From: Flavobacteriales bacterium
GTDB taxonomy: Bacteria; Bacteroidota; Bacteroidia; Flavobacteriales_F; PHOS-HE28
Length of the DNA stretch: 64,000 nucleotides
Assembly: GCA_016705955.1 (NCBI GenBank)
Contig: JADJKO010000003.1
Span: 378,247 to 442,246 of the forward strand
Direction of reading: 5' to 3'
Under the pieces are notes generated by a model that searched no databases, was not told the origin of the DNA, and saw nothing but the letters and a program-made list of their open reading frames with translations. Each line of letters starts with the position of its first letter. Within the stretch, counting starts at the first letter, position 1. Below are positions 41,138 through 49,512 of this stretch, piece by piece. The translations under genes and the position numbers were made by a program.

Positions 41138-41141
41138 AGGG

Positions 41142-41149
41142 CGAAGGTA
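41142..41149 (-). promoter_or_regulatory. -7 promoter element of the CDF gene
   Basis: TACCTTCG on the minus strand ends four bases before ATG 41137, so the transcript would be leaderless or nearly so. Confidence 0.5.
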
Positions 41150-41157
41150 TTCGGCTA

Positions 41158-43110
41158 CTACACCGGAATAGGTCTACCCATGATCTCCGCCAACTGCCCC
41201 CTGATCTTCTGTAGATGGATCTTCTCCTTCATCAAAGGACCGACGTTCTCATACGCTGCCATGCCAATATCATTCGACAGTGCTGTCAACATCCGCGTGA
41301 CGCGCTTTAGCTTCAAGCCGTTGATGGCATACGTAAGCGCCCTGAGCAGATCTGTTTTGTCACGCTTGACATAGATCCGGTGCCGATCCATCCAGTTGTG
41401 ACTGAGCACGTACTTCTCCGCAAGCACCTCGATCGCGGCTTCCTGCCAGTCCTTGCGCTCGTGTGCAACATAATAGGTCTCACCGATGCTCGTGCCGAGA
41501 TTGCTCACATGGCGGTAGTGCAAGTAAATTTCTTTATAGAGCGGATTGTCCAAAAGCAGGTCGTCCACCGCGAGAACTTCGAACATTGCTTCCGCAACAC
41601 TCATCTCTTCTTCCTGTTGTTCCCTTTCTTCAGTGACGAAGGGAACGGTAATGCGCTCGTGACCGTAAGCCAGTAGGATCCTGATCAATTCGCGCTCCTG
41701 TGGGAATGTGCCCAGATCCTCCACCTCGGGTTGCGGCGCGGCGAGCTCGGGTGAGATAAGCTCTTCGGTTGCCGCATGATCCGGGCCTTGCTTGCGGTAC
41801 TGCCTGCGCAGCACCTTGTTCATCTCGCTCACGAGCGCTTGCTCGTTCACGCCGAGCATCCGACTGCATTGCTGCAGGTAGAGCGAACGCAACACGTGGT
41901 CCGGCACCAGTGCGATGCTCTCCACGATCTCGTGGATCGCCGCGGCCTTCTTCACCGGGTCATCGCCGACATCGGCCATGAGCAGCGCGGCCTTGAAGAC
42001 GAGGAAATCCTGCGCGGTGTCGGTGAGGTGTGCGCGCACTTCACTGCTGCTGTGGCTCTTCGCGAAGCTGTCGGGGTCCTCGCCCTCGGGGAAGGTGACG
42101 ACCTTGACGTTAAGGCCTTCCTTCAGCACGAGGTCGATGCCACGCAGGCTCGCCTTCATGCCCGCCGCATCGCCATCGTAGAGAATGGTGACCACCGGCG
42201 CGTACCGCTTGATCAAGCGCACCTGCTCCTCGGTGAGGCTGGTGCCGCTGCTGGCCACCACGTTGGTGATACCCGCTTGGTGCAAGCTGATCACATCGGT
42301 GTAGCCCTCCACGAGGTAGCAGAGGCCCTGCTCCACGATGCTCTTCTTCGCTTGCGCGATGCCGTAAAGCGAGCGGCTCTTGTTGTAGAGGACGCTCTCC
42401 GGGCTGTTGAAATACTTCGGGAGTTTCTTGTCGCTCTTCAGCGTGCGCGCACCGAAACCGATGGGTTGTCCGCTGAGGCCGAGGATCGGAAAAGTGACTC
42501 GACCAGCGAAGAAATCCCACGCGGTGCCGGTGCCGTCCTCGCGGCGTTTGATCCACCCGGCCTTCTCCAGTATTTCAGGGTTGAAGCCGTTGGCCTGTGC
42601 CGCGTACGCGAAGGCGTTGCCCTGCTCCGGTACATAGCCGAGTTGGAAGGCCTTGATGGTGGCGTCGGAAAAGCCGCGTTCGTGGAAGTACGAAAGGCCG
42701 ATGCGTTTGCCCTCGTCGGTGTTCCAGAGCTGATCCACGCTCCAGTTCAACGCCCACTGCTGCACCACGGCGAGGCTCTCGCGCTCGCTGTGTTCAACCT
42801 GTTGCTCGGGCGTTTGCTCCTCCTCCGTGACCTCGATGTTGTAGCGCTTCGCCAGCCACCGGATCGCCTCCACGTAACTAAGGTGCTCGTGCTTCGTGAG
42901 GAAGGTGATGGCATCGCCTGCTTCGCCGCACCCGAAACATTTGTAGATGCCCAGGTTCGGACTGACGTTGAACGAAGGCGTCTTCTCGTTGTGGAACGGA
43001 CAGAGCCCGAGGTAGCGCGGCCCCTTGCGCTTGAGCGAAACGAATTCGCCCACGACCTCTTCCACGCGCATGGCGTCCTTCACGGACTGGATGGCTTGGG
43101 GGGTGATCAT
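41158..43110 (-). CDS. dnaG: DNA primase
   Basis: DnaG makes RNA primers at the replication fork. The 650-residue protein has the CHC2 zinc finger (CPFHNEKTPSFNV and YKCFGCGEAGDAI, about 37-66). The RNA-polymerase-like domain follows, with the TOPRIM segment YLVEGYTDVISLHQAG and VTILYDGDAAGMKASLRGID. The C-terminal helical region that meets DnaB helicase begins at about 440. The start at 43110 matches the family opening (ITPQAIQSVKDAMRVEEVVGE); the longer open frame reads into GGCAGT repeats upstream. It lies 20 bases beyond the start of the CDF gene in the same direction but has that gene's promoter in between. The ends of the family domains are intact. Confidence 0.98.
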   Translation of the reverse strand: MITPQAIQSVKDAMRVEEVVGEFVSLKRKGPRYLGLCPFHNEKTPSFNVSPNLGIYKCFGCGEAGDAITFLTKHEHLSYVEAIRWLAKRYNIEVTEEEQTPEQQVEHSERESLAVVQQWALNWSVDQLWNTDEGKRIGLSYFHERGFSDATIKAFQLGYVPEQGNAFAYAAQANGFNPEILEKAGWIKRREDGTGTAWDFFAGRVTFPILGLSGQPIGFGARTLKSDKKLPKYFNSPESVLYNKSRSLYGIAQAKKSIVEQGLCYLVEGYTDVISLHQAGITNVVASSGTSLTEEQVRLIKRYAPVVTILYDGDAAGMKASLRGIDLVLKEGLNVKVVTFPEGEDPDSFAKSHSSSEVRAHLTDTAQDFLVFKAALLMADVGDDPVKKAAAIHEIVESIALVPDHVLRSLYLQQCSRMLGVNEQALVSEMNKVLRRQYRKQGPDHAATEELISPELAAPQPEVEDLGTFPQERELIRILLAYGHERITVPFVTEEREQQEEEMSVAEAMFEVLAVDDLLLDNPLYKEIYLHYRHVSNLGTSIGETYYVAHERKDWQEAAIEVLAEKYVLSHNWMDRHRIYVKRDKTDLLRALTYAINGLKLKRVTRMLTALSNDIGMAAYENVGPLMKEKIHLQKIRGQLAEIMGRPIPV

Positions 43111-43117
43111 GGGGGAA

Positions 43118-43206
43118 GTTGGCAGCGGGCAGTAGGCAGTTGGCAGTCGGCAGTCGGCAGTTGGCAGCAATGACGATCGAACTGGCTACTGCCAACTGCC
43201 GACTGC
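43118..43206. repeat. GGCAGT heptamer repeats with an 18-bp inverted repeat
   Basis: About seven copies of a GGCAGTY/GGCAGC unit stand directly upstream of dnaG. The unit GCAGTCGGCAGTTGGCAG (43150-43167) is repeated perfectly inverted at 43189-43206. It lies in the dnaG promoter region. The rest of the 286-bp gap, 43207-43396, shows no gene. Confidence 0.8.
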
Positions 43207-43396
43207 ATTCATCGGGGGCGTGAATTTATCCCGCGAGGATGGGCCAGGCATGTGTTGTTGATATCACTCGTTGAGGAACGTGCATTGTGAATTACCGCGA
43301 GGGATCGGGATCAAGCCGGACCGCTGAGTTCCAGCATGATGAACACTGAAGCCACATTGAAGATCCGTGGTGGATCCCACGAACAACCAACACCGA

Positions 43397-43807
43397 TCAA
43401 CGAACAACCACCCCCATGCTATCATACATCACCCGCTTCAGTTCCTTGCCGTGCAGGTCGAAGAAGGTCCACTCGGCGAAGGGCGTTCCGTGCAGGTAGT
43501 AGCCGGTGTAATAGGTCATGCCGTTCTCATGAAAGACCTCGGTGGGGCCTTCCTCCAAACCGTTCACGAACGTGCTTCGGCTCCACACCCCGCCGCTCTT
43601 GAAATAAGAGGCCCACGGTCCTTCACGCTTCCCGTTGATCTCATCACCTTCCATGCGGCCGCTGTCGGGGAGGTGAACGATCCGGTGGACCGGAGCGCTG
43701 GCTGCGGCGACGGGATCCTTCACTGAGTCAACGACCGAACTGGGGTCAGCAGGACGATCACACGCGATCAGCGTGAAGAAGAGAAGGATGAATACGAGTC
43801 GGTTCAT
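43397..43807 (-). CDS. Lipoprotein with MORN-like (YwqK-type) repeats
   Basis: The 136-residue protein starts with a lipoprotein signal, LVFILLFFTLIAC, with Cys at residue 16. From about residue 45 it has two to three short beta-hairpin repeats of the MORN_2/YwqK pattern: GEINGKREGPWASYFKSGG-like, FVNGLEEGPTEVFHENG, and YYLHGTPFAEWTFFDLHG. Such repeats are frequent in Bacteroidota envelope proteins and have no defined biochemical role. The gene follows the polyprenyl synthase by three bases and is probably in its operon. The sequence looks intact. Anchoring in the outer membrane facing the periplasm is likely but not shown. Confidence 0.85.
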   Translation of the reverse strand: MNRLVFILLFFTLIACDRPADPSSVVDSVKDPVAAASAPVHRIVHLPDSGRMEGDEINGKREGPWASYFKSGGVWSRSTFVNGLEEGPTEVFHENGMTYYTGYYLHGTPFAEWTFFDLHGKELKRVMYDSMGVVVR

Positions 43808-43810
43808 GGG

Positions 43811-44785
43811 TCACTTGGTTCGCTCCACGGTCAGTTGGACGAGGCCTTCCAGTGCATCACGGGCATCGTTCTGCGGGAAGGTGTGCAGCACGGCGATGGC
43901 ACGGTCGCGGTAGTCGTACATGCATCGCGTGGCGTGTGCGATGCCACCGGCCTGCACCACCAACTCGATCACGCGCGCCACGGCGGGGCCATCATCGCTC
44001 TTGTTCTTCACGGTGTGTACCATGAAGCGACGATCGGTCTTGTCCACTTTCTGCAACGCGTGGATGAGCGGTAGCGTCAACTTCTTCTCCTTGATATCGA
44101 GTCCGCTGGGCTTGCCGATGTCGAGTCCGCTGCCGTAATCGAAGAGATCATCCTTGATCTGGAAGGCGATGCCGACCAACTCGCCGAACTGCCGCATGCG
44201 TTCGATCTCATCCACGGAACGACCGCTGGCACTTGCGCCACACGCACAGCAGGCGGCGATGAGGCTCGCCGTCTTCTGTCGGATGATGTCGAAGTAGATC
44301 TCCTCGTTGAAGTTGAGCGAGCGCGTCTTCTCGAGCTGGAGCAATTCACCTTCGCTCATTTCGCGCACGGCGCGGCTTACGATGCGCAGCAACTCGAACT
44401 CACCCTTGTCCACCGCGAGCAACAAACCGCGACTGAGCAGATAGTCGCCCACAAGCACCGCGATCTTGTTCTTCCACAGCGCATTGATACTGAAGAAGCC
44501 ACGCCGCATGGGGCTGCCATCCACCACATCGTCGTGAACGAGTGTGGCTGTGTGAAGGAGTTCGATCAGGCTCGCTGCCGTGAAGGCGCCTTCGGTGACC
44601 GGGCCGAAAAGGCGCGCGCTGAGCAGCGTGAACATGGGCCGCATCTGCTTGCCCTTGCGGCGCACGATGTAGTGCATGATGCGGTCCAGCAACGCTGTCC
44701 GGCTACGCATCGCTTCGCGGAACCGGGGCTCGAACTCCTTCAGTTCCGCGGCGATGGGCCGCTGGATATCGGCAAGGGACGGCAT
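43811..44785 (-). CDS. Polyprenyl diphosphate synthase (trans-isoprenyl)
   Basis: The 324-residue enzyme extends allylic diphosphates with isopentenyl diphosphate. The first Asp-rich motif is TLVHDDVVDGSPMRRG, with large residues absent in the chain-length position before it, and the second is GIAFQIKDDLFDYG. Other family marks are GKQMRPMFTLLSA near 50 and VGDYLLSRGL. Size and pattern fit octaprenyl/heptaprenyl-type synthases used for menaquinone side chains, so a link with menB is plausible. Start 44785 (MPSLADIQRPI) is preferred over the upstream ATG at 44863 because that extension is poorly family-like and would overlap the facing promoter; a CATCTTTG element lies just before it. The YwqK-type lipoprotein follows. 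Confidence 0.93.
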   Translation of the reverse strand: MPSLADIQRPIAAELKEFEPRFREAMRSRTALLDRIMHYIVRRKGKQMRPMFTLLSARLFGPVTEGAFTAASLIELLHTATLVHDDVVDGSPMRRGFFSINALWKNKIAVLVGDYLLSRGLLLAVDKGEFELLRIVSRAVREMSEGELLQLEKTRSLNFNEEIYFDIIRQKTASLIAACCACGASASGRSVDEIERMRQFGELVGIAFQIKDDLFDYGSGLDIGKPSGLDIKEKKLTLPLIHALQKVDKTDRRFMVHTVKNKSDDGPAVARVIELVVQAGGIAHATRCMYDYRDRAIAVLHTFPQNDARDALEGLVQLTVERTK

Positions 44786-44870
44786 TGCGCAAAGATGGGC
44801 CACAAGAAGCCGCCTACGGGACAACCCGGAGGGCACCTTCTCGTCCGCAAGAAAGTCGGCCACCGCCGCC

Positions 44871-44879
44871 TACCTTTCG
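44871..44879 (+). promoter_or_regulatory. -7 promoter element of the 44885 gene
   Basis: TACCTTTCG ends five bases before ATG 44885. It supports this start over the long upstream open frame, which is antisense to the polyprenyl synthase. Confidence 0.45.
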
Positions 44880-44884
44880 ATCCC

Positions 44885-45613
44885 ATGCGTTCCATCACCC
44901 TGTCCCGGATCCTTCTCGTTGCATGCTTGGCGCTCTTCACTTCAGTGGGTATCGCGCAGGATCGCAAAGCGCCGAAGAAGCGCACGCAAGTGGTGCTGTA
45001 CAAGGAACGGTTGGCGGCACAGTTCGACACAGTGGACTGCGTGAAGAACGCATTCAAGATCAATCCGTTGTTGTTCTTCCGCGGTGAGATCCCCATCTAT
45101 TATGAGCACGCGTTGACACCCAAACTGAGTTTGGAGTTGGGCCTTGGCATCACGCTGCGGAATTACCTCGCGTTGTCCTTCGTCGGCGATGATGCCGATG
45201 ATTTCGGCGCGGGCACGGAGGTCATTCCCAACCTGAGCTATCACATGGGCGCACGGTGGTATTTGGCGGATGACCTCGAACCACAAGGGGCGTACATGCA
45301 ACTCGAATACGCCCACTTGGTCTACGCAAAGGACATCCGCGCGAAGGGTGATGATGGGCAGTTCATCGATGCGACCTACCGCGATACGCGCACCTACAAT
45401 GATGTGCGCCTCTACGCGGGTTACCAGACCCTGGCCTACAGCAACAACTGGCTGCTCGACTTCTATGGCGGCGTGGCCTTTCGCGCGCGCAACAGCGTGA
45501 TCGTGAACGAGAACCACGACCTCATGACAGACCAATACTCATACACGGTCACGGAGAAGAGCGACAATGTGCCGGCCTTTTTTCTAGGGCTGAAGTTGGG
45601 ACTGGGATTCTGA
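44885..45613 (+). CDS. Outer-membrane beta-barrel-like protein of unknown function
   Basis: The product has 242 residues with a signal peptide (ILLVACLALFTSVGIAQ). After a short basic segment (DRKAPKKRTQVVLYKER) it has the pattern FKINPLLFFRGEIPIYYEHAL, LSLELGLGITLRNYL, YHMGARWYLADD and YMQLEYAHLVY, and ends FFLGLKLGLGF. This alternation of aromatic and small residues and a terminal Phe are typical of small outer-membrane barrels (DUF3575-like or porin-like). No specific function can be given. It is a single gene on the plus strand between minus-strand genes, with its own promoter and a hairpin terminator after it. Confidence 0.75.
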   Translation: MRSITLSRILLVACLALFTSVGIAQDRKAPKKRTQVVLYKERLAAQFDTVDCVKNAFKINPLLFFRGEIPIYYEHALTPKLSLELGLGITLRNYLALSFVGDDADDFGAGTEVIPNLSYHMGARWYLADDLEPQGAYMQLEYAHLVYAKDIRAKGDDGQFIDATYRDTRTYNDVRLYAGYQTLAYSNNWLLDFYGGVAFRARNSVIVNENHDLMTDQYSYTVTEKSDNVPAFFLGLKLGLGF

Positions 45614-45631
45614 GGAAGTCCTATGTCGTAA

Positions 45632-45681
45632 GCGGCGAGCGGCAAGTGAATGTCACCTTCAAGCAACTTGCCGCTCGCCGC
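45632..45681. terminator. Bidirectional hairpin between the 44885 gene and rlmN
   Basis: GCGGCGAGCGGCAAGT (45632-45647) and ACTTGCCGCTCGCCGC (45666-45681) are perfect inverted copies of 16 bases separated by 18. It sits between the ends of two convergent genes and can serve both. Confidence 0.8.
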
Positions 45682-45703
45682 CTTTCAACTCGCCGTTCCC
45701 CAA

Positions 45704-46777
45704 CTACTTCATCACGCGCTCGCCTTCCTTCTCCGCAGGTCGGTTCTTGTTCGCCAATTGGCCGCAGGCTGCATCGATGTCGCGACCACGACTGCGGCGA
45801 ATGCGTGTGATGATGCCCTTCCGCTCCAAGTGTTGCTGGAAGGCCTCGGCATCCTTGGTATCGGTTCTTCCGAAACCACCATCATCGATCGGGTTGTACT
45901 CGATCAGATTCACTTTCGCGTGTACGTCGCTGGCGTAACGCACGAGTTCCTGTGCGTCCTGCATCGAATCGTTGAAGCCACGCAGCAGGATGTACTCGAA
46001 GGTGACATCACGTCGCGAGACCCGCGTGTAATAACGCAGGGCGTCCTTCAACTCGGCTAAGCTGTTCTCTTCATTGATCGGCATGATCCGATCGCGCTTG
46101 GCATCGGTGGTGGCGTGCAGCGATAGCGCTAGGTTGAAACGCGCGCCGTCATCGGCCAGTTTGCGGATCATCTTGGCGATGCCGGCCGTGCTCACCGTGA
46201 GTCGTCGCGCGCCCATGCCGAGGCCATCCTCTGCGGAAATGCGCTCCGCACTGCGCATGGTGTTCGCGTAATTGAGCAAGGGTTCGCCCATGCCCATGTA
46301 CACGATGTTCGTCAAGCCTTGCTTGTGGTACTTGTGCGCGAGCTGATCGAGGAGCACCACCTGGTCCACGATCTCAGCAGCCTCCAAGTTGCGGATCCGC
46401 TTGAGCTTACCCGTGGCACAGAACGAGCACGTGAGGCTGCATCCGATCTGGCTGCTGATACACGCCGTCAGTCGTTTCGGCGAGGGGATGAGCACGCCTT
46501 CCACCACGTGACCGTCGAAGGTCTTGAAGGCGCACTTCACGGTGCCGTCCTTGCTCACTTGTTCTTCGGCGATGACCAGCGGACGCAACACCGTTCGCTC
46601 TGCGAGTTGCGCACGGAATGCTTTCGGCAGATCGCTCATCGCATCGAAGGAGTGCGCGCGCTTCATCCACAGCCACTCCCAGAGTTGCTTGGCGCGGTAA
46701 GGCTTCTCGCCGATGTCAGCGACGAGGGCTTTCACCTCTTCTTGCGAGAATGTTCGAATATCGGTTGTTGCGGCCAT
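45704..46777 (-). CDS. rlmN: 23S rRNA (adenine-2503-C2)-methyltransferase
   Basis: RlmN is a radical SAM enzyme that methylates A2503 of 23S rRNA and A37 of some tRNAs. The 357-residue protein has an N-terminal helical domain (KPYRAKQLWEWLWMKRAHSF). The radical SAM motif is IGCSLTCSFCATGKLKR, with C-x3-C-x2-C near 112-119. IVYMGMGEPLLNY and LTVSTAGIAKMIRKLA follow, then SLHATTDAKRDRIMPIN and the C-terminal YNPIDDGGF segment. The late Cys in ACGQLANK matches the second catalytic Cys region. A TACCTTTC element lies four bases before ATG 46777. The ispD gene is 14 bases upstream, so readthrough from it is also possible. Confidence 0.97.
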   Translation of the reverse strand: MAATTDIRTFSQEEVKALVADIGEKPYRAKQLWEWLWMKRAHSFDAMSDLPKAFRAQLAERTVLRPLVIAEEQVSKDGTVKCAFKTFDGHVVEGVLIPSPKRLTACISSQIGCSLTCSFCATGKLKRIRNLEAAEIVDQVVLLDQLAHKYHKQGLTNIVYMGMGEPLLNYANTMRSAERISAEDGLGMGARRLTVSTAGIAKMIRKLADDGARFNLALSLHATTDAKRDRIMPINEENSLAELKDALRYYTRVSRRDVTFEYILLRGFNDSMQDAQELVRYASDVHAKVNLIEYNPIDDGGFGRTDTKDAEAFQQHLERKGIITRIRRSRGRDIDAACGQLANKNRPAEKEGERVMK

Positions 46778-46780
46778 GTT

Positions 46781-46788
46781 GAAAGGTA
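46781..46788 (-). promoter_or_regulatory. -7 promoter element of rlmN
   Basis: TACCTTTC on the minus strand, four bases from the rlmN start and located in the gap between ispD and rlmN. Confidence 0.4.
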
Positions 46789-46791
46789 GGC

Positions 46792-47454
46792 TTAGGCAAG
46801 AAGGGCCTCCGCCATTCTCAGATCCGTCGCGGTGGTCACTTTGAAATTCTCCGGCTCCCCCTCCACCAAACTCACCTTCACCCCTAAGCGCTCCACCATC
46901 GTGGCCTCATCGGTGAAGCTGGCATCATAGGGCAACTCGAAAGCCTTGCGAAGTAGATCGACGTGAAAGCATTGCGGCGTTTGCACCGCCAGCAACTTGC
47001 TCCTGTCCAACGCGCGGCTTCCATCGGCGGTGGTTTCGCGAATGCTCGGGACAACCGGAACAACCGGGATCGCTGCACCGGACCTATCCGCGGCTTCGAA
47101 ACAACGACCGATCAATTCCTTGCTCACCAAAGGCCGCACGCCATCGTGTACGGCGACAAGTCCATCCCCTTCCACCTTCTCCAATCCGGCCTTCACACTG
47201 TGGTAGCGTTGTTCACCACCGGCCACGACCTGATGTTCGATGAAGAAACGATCCCCCATGCACAGCGCTTTCCAGATGTCGAAGTGGATCGCGGGCAATA
47301 CCACGATCAAGGGCATGGTTGGATCGAAGGCATGAAACGCTTCGATCGTCCACATCAACAGCGGACGGCCCTTCACGCTCTGGAACTGCTTCGGGACCGG
47401 ACCGCCCAATCGCTTTCCACTGCCGCCGGCTACGATGATGGTGGAGTGTTGCAT
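46792..47454 (-). CDS. ispD: 2-C-methyl-D-erythritol 4-phosphate cytidylyltransferase
   Basis: IspD makes CDP-methylerythritol in the MEP pathway of isoprenoid synthesis. The 220-residue protein has the nucleotide-binding opening IIVAGGSGKRLGGPVPKQF, VVAGGEQRYHSVKAGL, the active-site strand GLVAVHDGVRPLVS, VQTPQCFHVDLL and SFTDEATMVERLG, and a final VTTATDLRMAEALL. The start at 47454 (MQHSTIIVAGGSG) is preferred over an upstream codon at 47484 that lies in an intergenic repeat. No other MEP-pathway gene is in the window, though the polyprenyl synthase and UppP would use its products. Confidence 0.96.
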   Translation of the reverse strand: MQHSTIIVAGGSGKRLGGPVPKQFQSVKGRPLLMWTIEAFHAFDPTMPLIVVLPAIHFDIWKALCMGDRFFIEHQVVAGGEQRYHSVKAGLEKVEGDGLVAVHDGVRPLVSKELIGRCFEAADRSGAAIPVVPVVPSIRETTADGSRALDRSKLLAVQTPQCFHVDLLRKAFELPYDASFTDEATMVERLGVKVSLVEGEPENFKVTTATDLRMAEALLA

Positions 47455-47459
47455 GGGAT

Positions 47460-47580
47460 TCACCGCAAAGGCGCGGAGACGCAAAGAACGCAGAGATGTA
47501 CAAGTAGTACGAACTCAAGCGCAAACGATGACAGCAAGAATTGCTCGGCGACCTCCGCGACTTGGCGACTCTGCGGTGCT
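47460..47580. repeat. Imperfect inverted repeat of the GCAAAG/GCAGAG type (3)
   Basis: CACCGCAAAGGCGCGGAGACG with further GCAAAG/GCAGAG units (from 47461) faces a diverged inverted counterpart ending ACTCTGCGGTG (to about 47578). It fills the 133-bp gap between queA and ispD and resembles the repeats at 38966 and 39935. Confidence 0.6.
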
Positions 47581-47587
47581 CTTCGGA

Positions 47588-48637
47588 TCAGATCAACAAC
47601 ATCGCATCCCCATAGCTGAAGAAGCGGTACTTGTCCTTGATGGCCACCTTGTAAGCGTTCCAGACGTGCTCGTAACCTCCGAAGGCGGCCACTTGCATGA
47701 GCAATGTGCTCTCGGGCATGTGGAAGTTGGTGATCATGCTGTCGGCGATGCTGAAGTCGTAAGGCGGGAAGATGAACTTGTTCGTCCAGCCGTTGTAGGG
47801 CTTCATGTGGTTCTCCGTGCTCACGCTGCTCTCGATGGCGCGCATAGTGGTGGTGCCCACGCAGCAGACACGCTTCTTGGTGTCCTTCGCCAGGTTCACG
47901 GTGTTGCACGCTTCGCGGGAGATGATCACCTGCTCGCTGTCCATCTTGTGCTTGGTGAGGTCCTCCACTTCCACCGGGCGGAAACTGCCCAGACCGACGT
48001 GAAGCGTCACCTCGGCGAAGGTCATCCCCTTCAACTCCATGCGCTTCATCAGTTCACGGCTGAAGTGCAGACCTGCGGTCGGCGCGGCAACGGCGCCTTC
48101 CTCCTTGGCATAGATGGTCTGGTAGCGCTCGGCGTCGCTGGCCTCGGTCTCGCGACGGATGTAGCGTGGCAGCGGGGTCTCACCCATTTCGGTGATGGTG
48201 CGCTTGAACTCCTCGTAGGTGCCGTCGAACAGGAAACGGAGCGTACGGCCTCGGCTGGTGGTGTTGTCGATCACCTCGGCCACCAACTCATCGTCCTTGC
48301 CGAAGTAGAGCTTGTTGCCGATCCGGATCTTCCGGGCCGGATCCACGATCACATCCCACAGCAGGCTATCGCGGTTCAATTCGCGCAGCATGAACACCTC
48401 GATCTTCGCGCCGGTCTTCTCCTTGTTGCCCCACATACGGGCCGGGAACACCTTCGTATTGTTCAGGATGAAGGTGTCACCTTCATCGAAGTAGTCGAGG
48501 ACGTTCTTGAATTTCTTGTGCTCGATCTTCCCGTCCTTGCGGTGCAGGACCATCAATTTGCTGCCGTCGCGGTCCTTGGTGGGATATAGCGCGATCTGCT
48601 CCTTGGGGAGGTTGAACTTGAAGGAAGTAAGTTTCAT
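47588..48637 (-). CDS. queA: S-adenosylmethionine:tRNA ribosyltransferase-isomerase
   Basis: QueA transfers the ribose of SAM to preQ1 in tRNA, forming epoxyqueuosine. The 349 residues are the normal length. Recognisable segments are FNLPKEQIALYPTKDRDGSK at the start, FILNNTKVFPARMWG, the long conserved GAVAAPTAGLHFSRELM, TLHVGLGSFRPVEVEDL, and the C-terminal FIFPPYDFSIADSMITNFHMPESTLLM. The frame starts at its first ATG, with a TATCTTCG promoter element 46 bases upstream. It follows the ftsX-DUF3098-uppP-truB run in the same direction, an order I know from other Bacteroidota, but the 141-bp gap suggests its own promoter. Confidence 0.98.
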   Translation of the reverse strand: MKLTSFKFNLPKEQIALYPTKDRDGSKLMVLHRKDGKIEHKKFKNVLDYFDEGDTFILNNTKVFPARMWGNKEKTGAKIEVFMLRELNRDSLLWDVIVDPARKIRIGNKLYFGKDDELVAEVIDNTTSRGRTLRFLFDGTYEEFKRTITEMGETPLPRYIRRETEASDAERYQTIYAKEEGAVAAPTAGLHFSRELMKRMELKGMTFAEVTLHVGLGSFRPVEVEDLTKHKMDSEQVIISREACNTVNLAKDTKKRVCCVGTTTMRAIESSVSTENHMKPYNGWTNKFIFPPYDFSIADSMITNFHMPESTLLMQVAAFGGYEHVWNAYKVAIKDKYRFFSYGDAMLLI

Positions 48638-48683
48638 GGGCTGGTGCGGGGTCTTACGGGGCCTCGCCGGGGTTTCGGGGCGC

Positions 48684-48691
48684 CGAAGATA
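48684..48691 (-). promoter_or_regulatory. -7 promoter element of queA
   Basis: TATCTTCG on the minus strand, in the gap between truB and queA and 46 bases before the queA start. Confidence 0.4.
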
Positions 48692-48778
48692 GGCTCATGT
48701 GGAAGCCTTCGTCAAAGCCCTAGATGGACAAGGCTTTGCCGCGTTTCCGGCCCCGCGAACGGATCTTTTGGCGGCGGG

Positions 48779-49504
48779 TTATGAACCCCTGTTGATAACC
48801 GGGGCGATGTGCTGGGACCATTCGACCGGTGGAAAGGCATTCTCCACCCGGTACGGACCGATGGCCGTGCGCCGCAAAGCGCTGAGATAGGCACCACAAC
48901 CAAGGGCCTGCCCGATGTCGTGCGCCAGCGAGCGGATGTACGTGCCCTTGCTCACGCGGGCTTCGAACTGCACTTCCGGACCGGTGATGGAGATGATCTC
49001 CAGTGCCAGGATATGGACCTCCCTCGCCGGGATCTCCACCGCTTCGGCGCGCTCCGGGTCACGCGCCATCCAATAAGCGCGCTCGCCCTCGACGCGTTTG
49101 GCCGAGAAGTTCGGCGGACGTTGCATCGACTTCCCACGAAAACCCGCGAAGGCCGCGTTGATCGCTACTTCATCCAAATGCTCCCAAGGACCTGCGGGTT
49201 CCGGTTCCGTCTCCCGGTCGTAGCTCGGTGTGGTGGCCCCCAGCGTGATCGTCCCCACGTAGGTCTTCTCCAGACCGGTGAGCGCTTGCAACTCCTTCGT
49301 ACCCGGACCGTAGCCGATGATCAAAAGACCGCTTGCCAGCGGATCCAATGTGCCTGCATGACCGACCTTGAAATTGCGGCGCTTCACCACACTGCGCATG
49401 GCACCGCGGATCTTGTTCACCGCATCATGGCTGGTCCATCCGAGCGGCTTATCGACCAGGATCAATCCACCGCCATCGGGGTCGAATGTGTGGTCCGTGA
49501 TCAT
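48779..49504 (-). CDS. truB: tRNA pseudouridine-55 synthase
   Basis: TruB converts U55 of the T loop of tRNA to pseudouridine. The 241-residue protein has the opening GGLILVDKPLGWTSHDAVNKI. The catalytic region KVGHAGTLDPLASGLLIIGYG follows, with the nucleophilic Asp in TLDP. TKELQALTGLEKTYVGTITLG, RPPNFSAKRVEGERAYWMAR and SKGTYIRSLAHDIGQALGCG complete the core. No PUA domain extends the C-terminus, as in short TruB proteins. It starts eight bases after uppP and is the last gene of the ftsX operon. Confidence 0.97.
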   Translation of the reverse strand: MITDHTFDPDGGGLILVDKPLGWTSHDAVNKIRGAMRSVVKRRNFKVGHAGTLDPLASGLLIIGYGPGTKELQALTGLEKTYVGTITLGATTPSYDRETEPEPAGPWEHLDEVAINAAFAGFRGKSMQRPPNFSAKRVEGERAYWMARDPERAEAVEIPAREVHILALEIISITGPEVQFEARVSKGTYIRSLAHDIGQALGCGAYLSALRRTAIGPYRVENAFPPVEWSQHIAPVINRGS

Positions 49505-49512
49505 CCTCCGGA

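Noticed and set aside
41776..43173. 465-codon plus-strand frame opposite dnaG
   Set aside because: It is entirely antisense to dnaG and rich in the His, Arg and Leu residues typical of reverse-strand reading.
47435..48589. 384-codon plus-strand frame opposite queA
   Set aside because: It is antisense to queA, which has full family identity.
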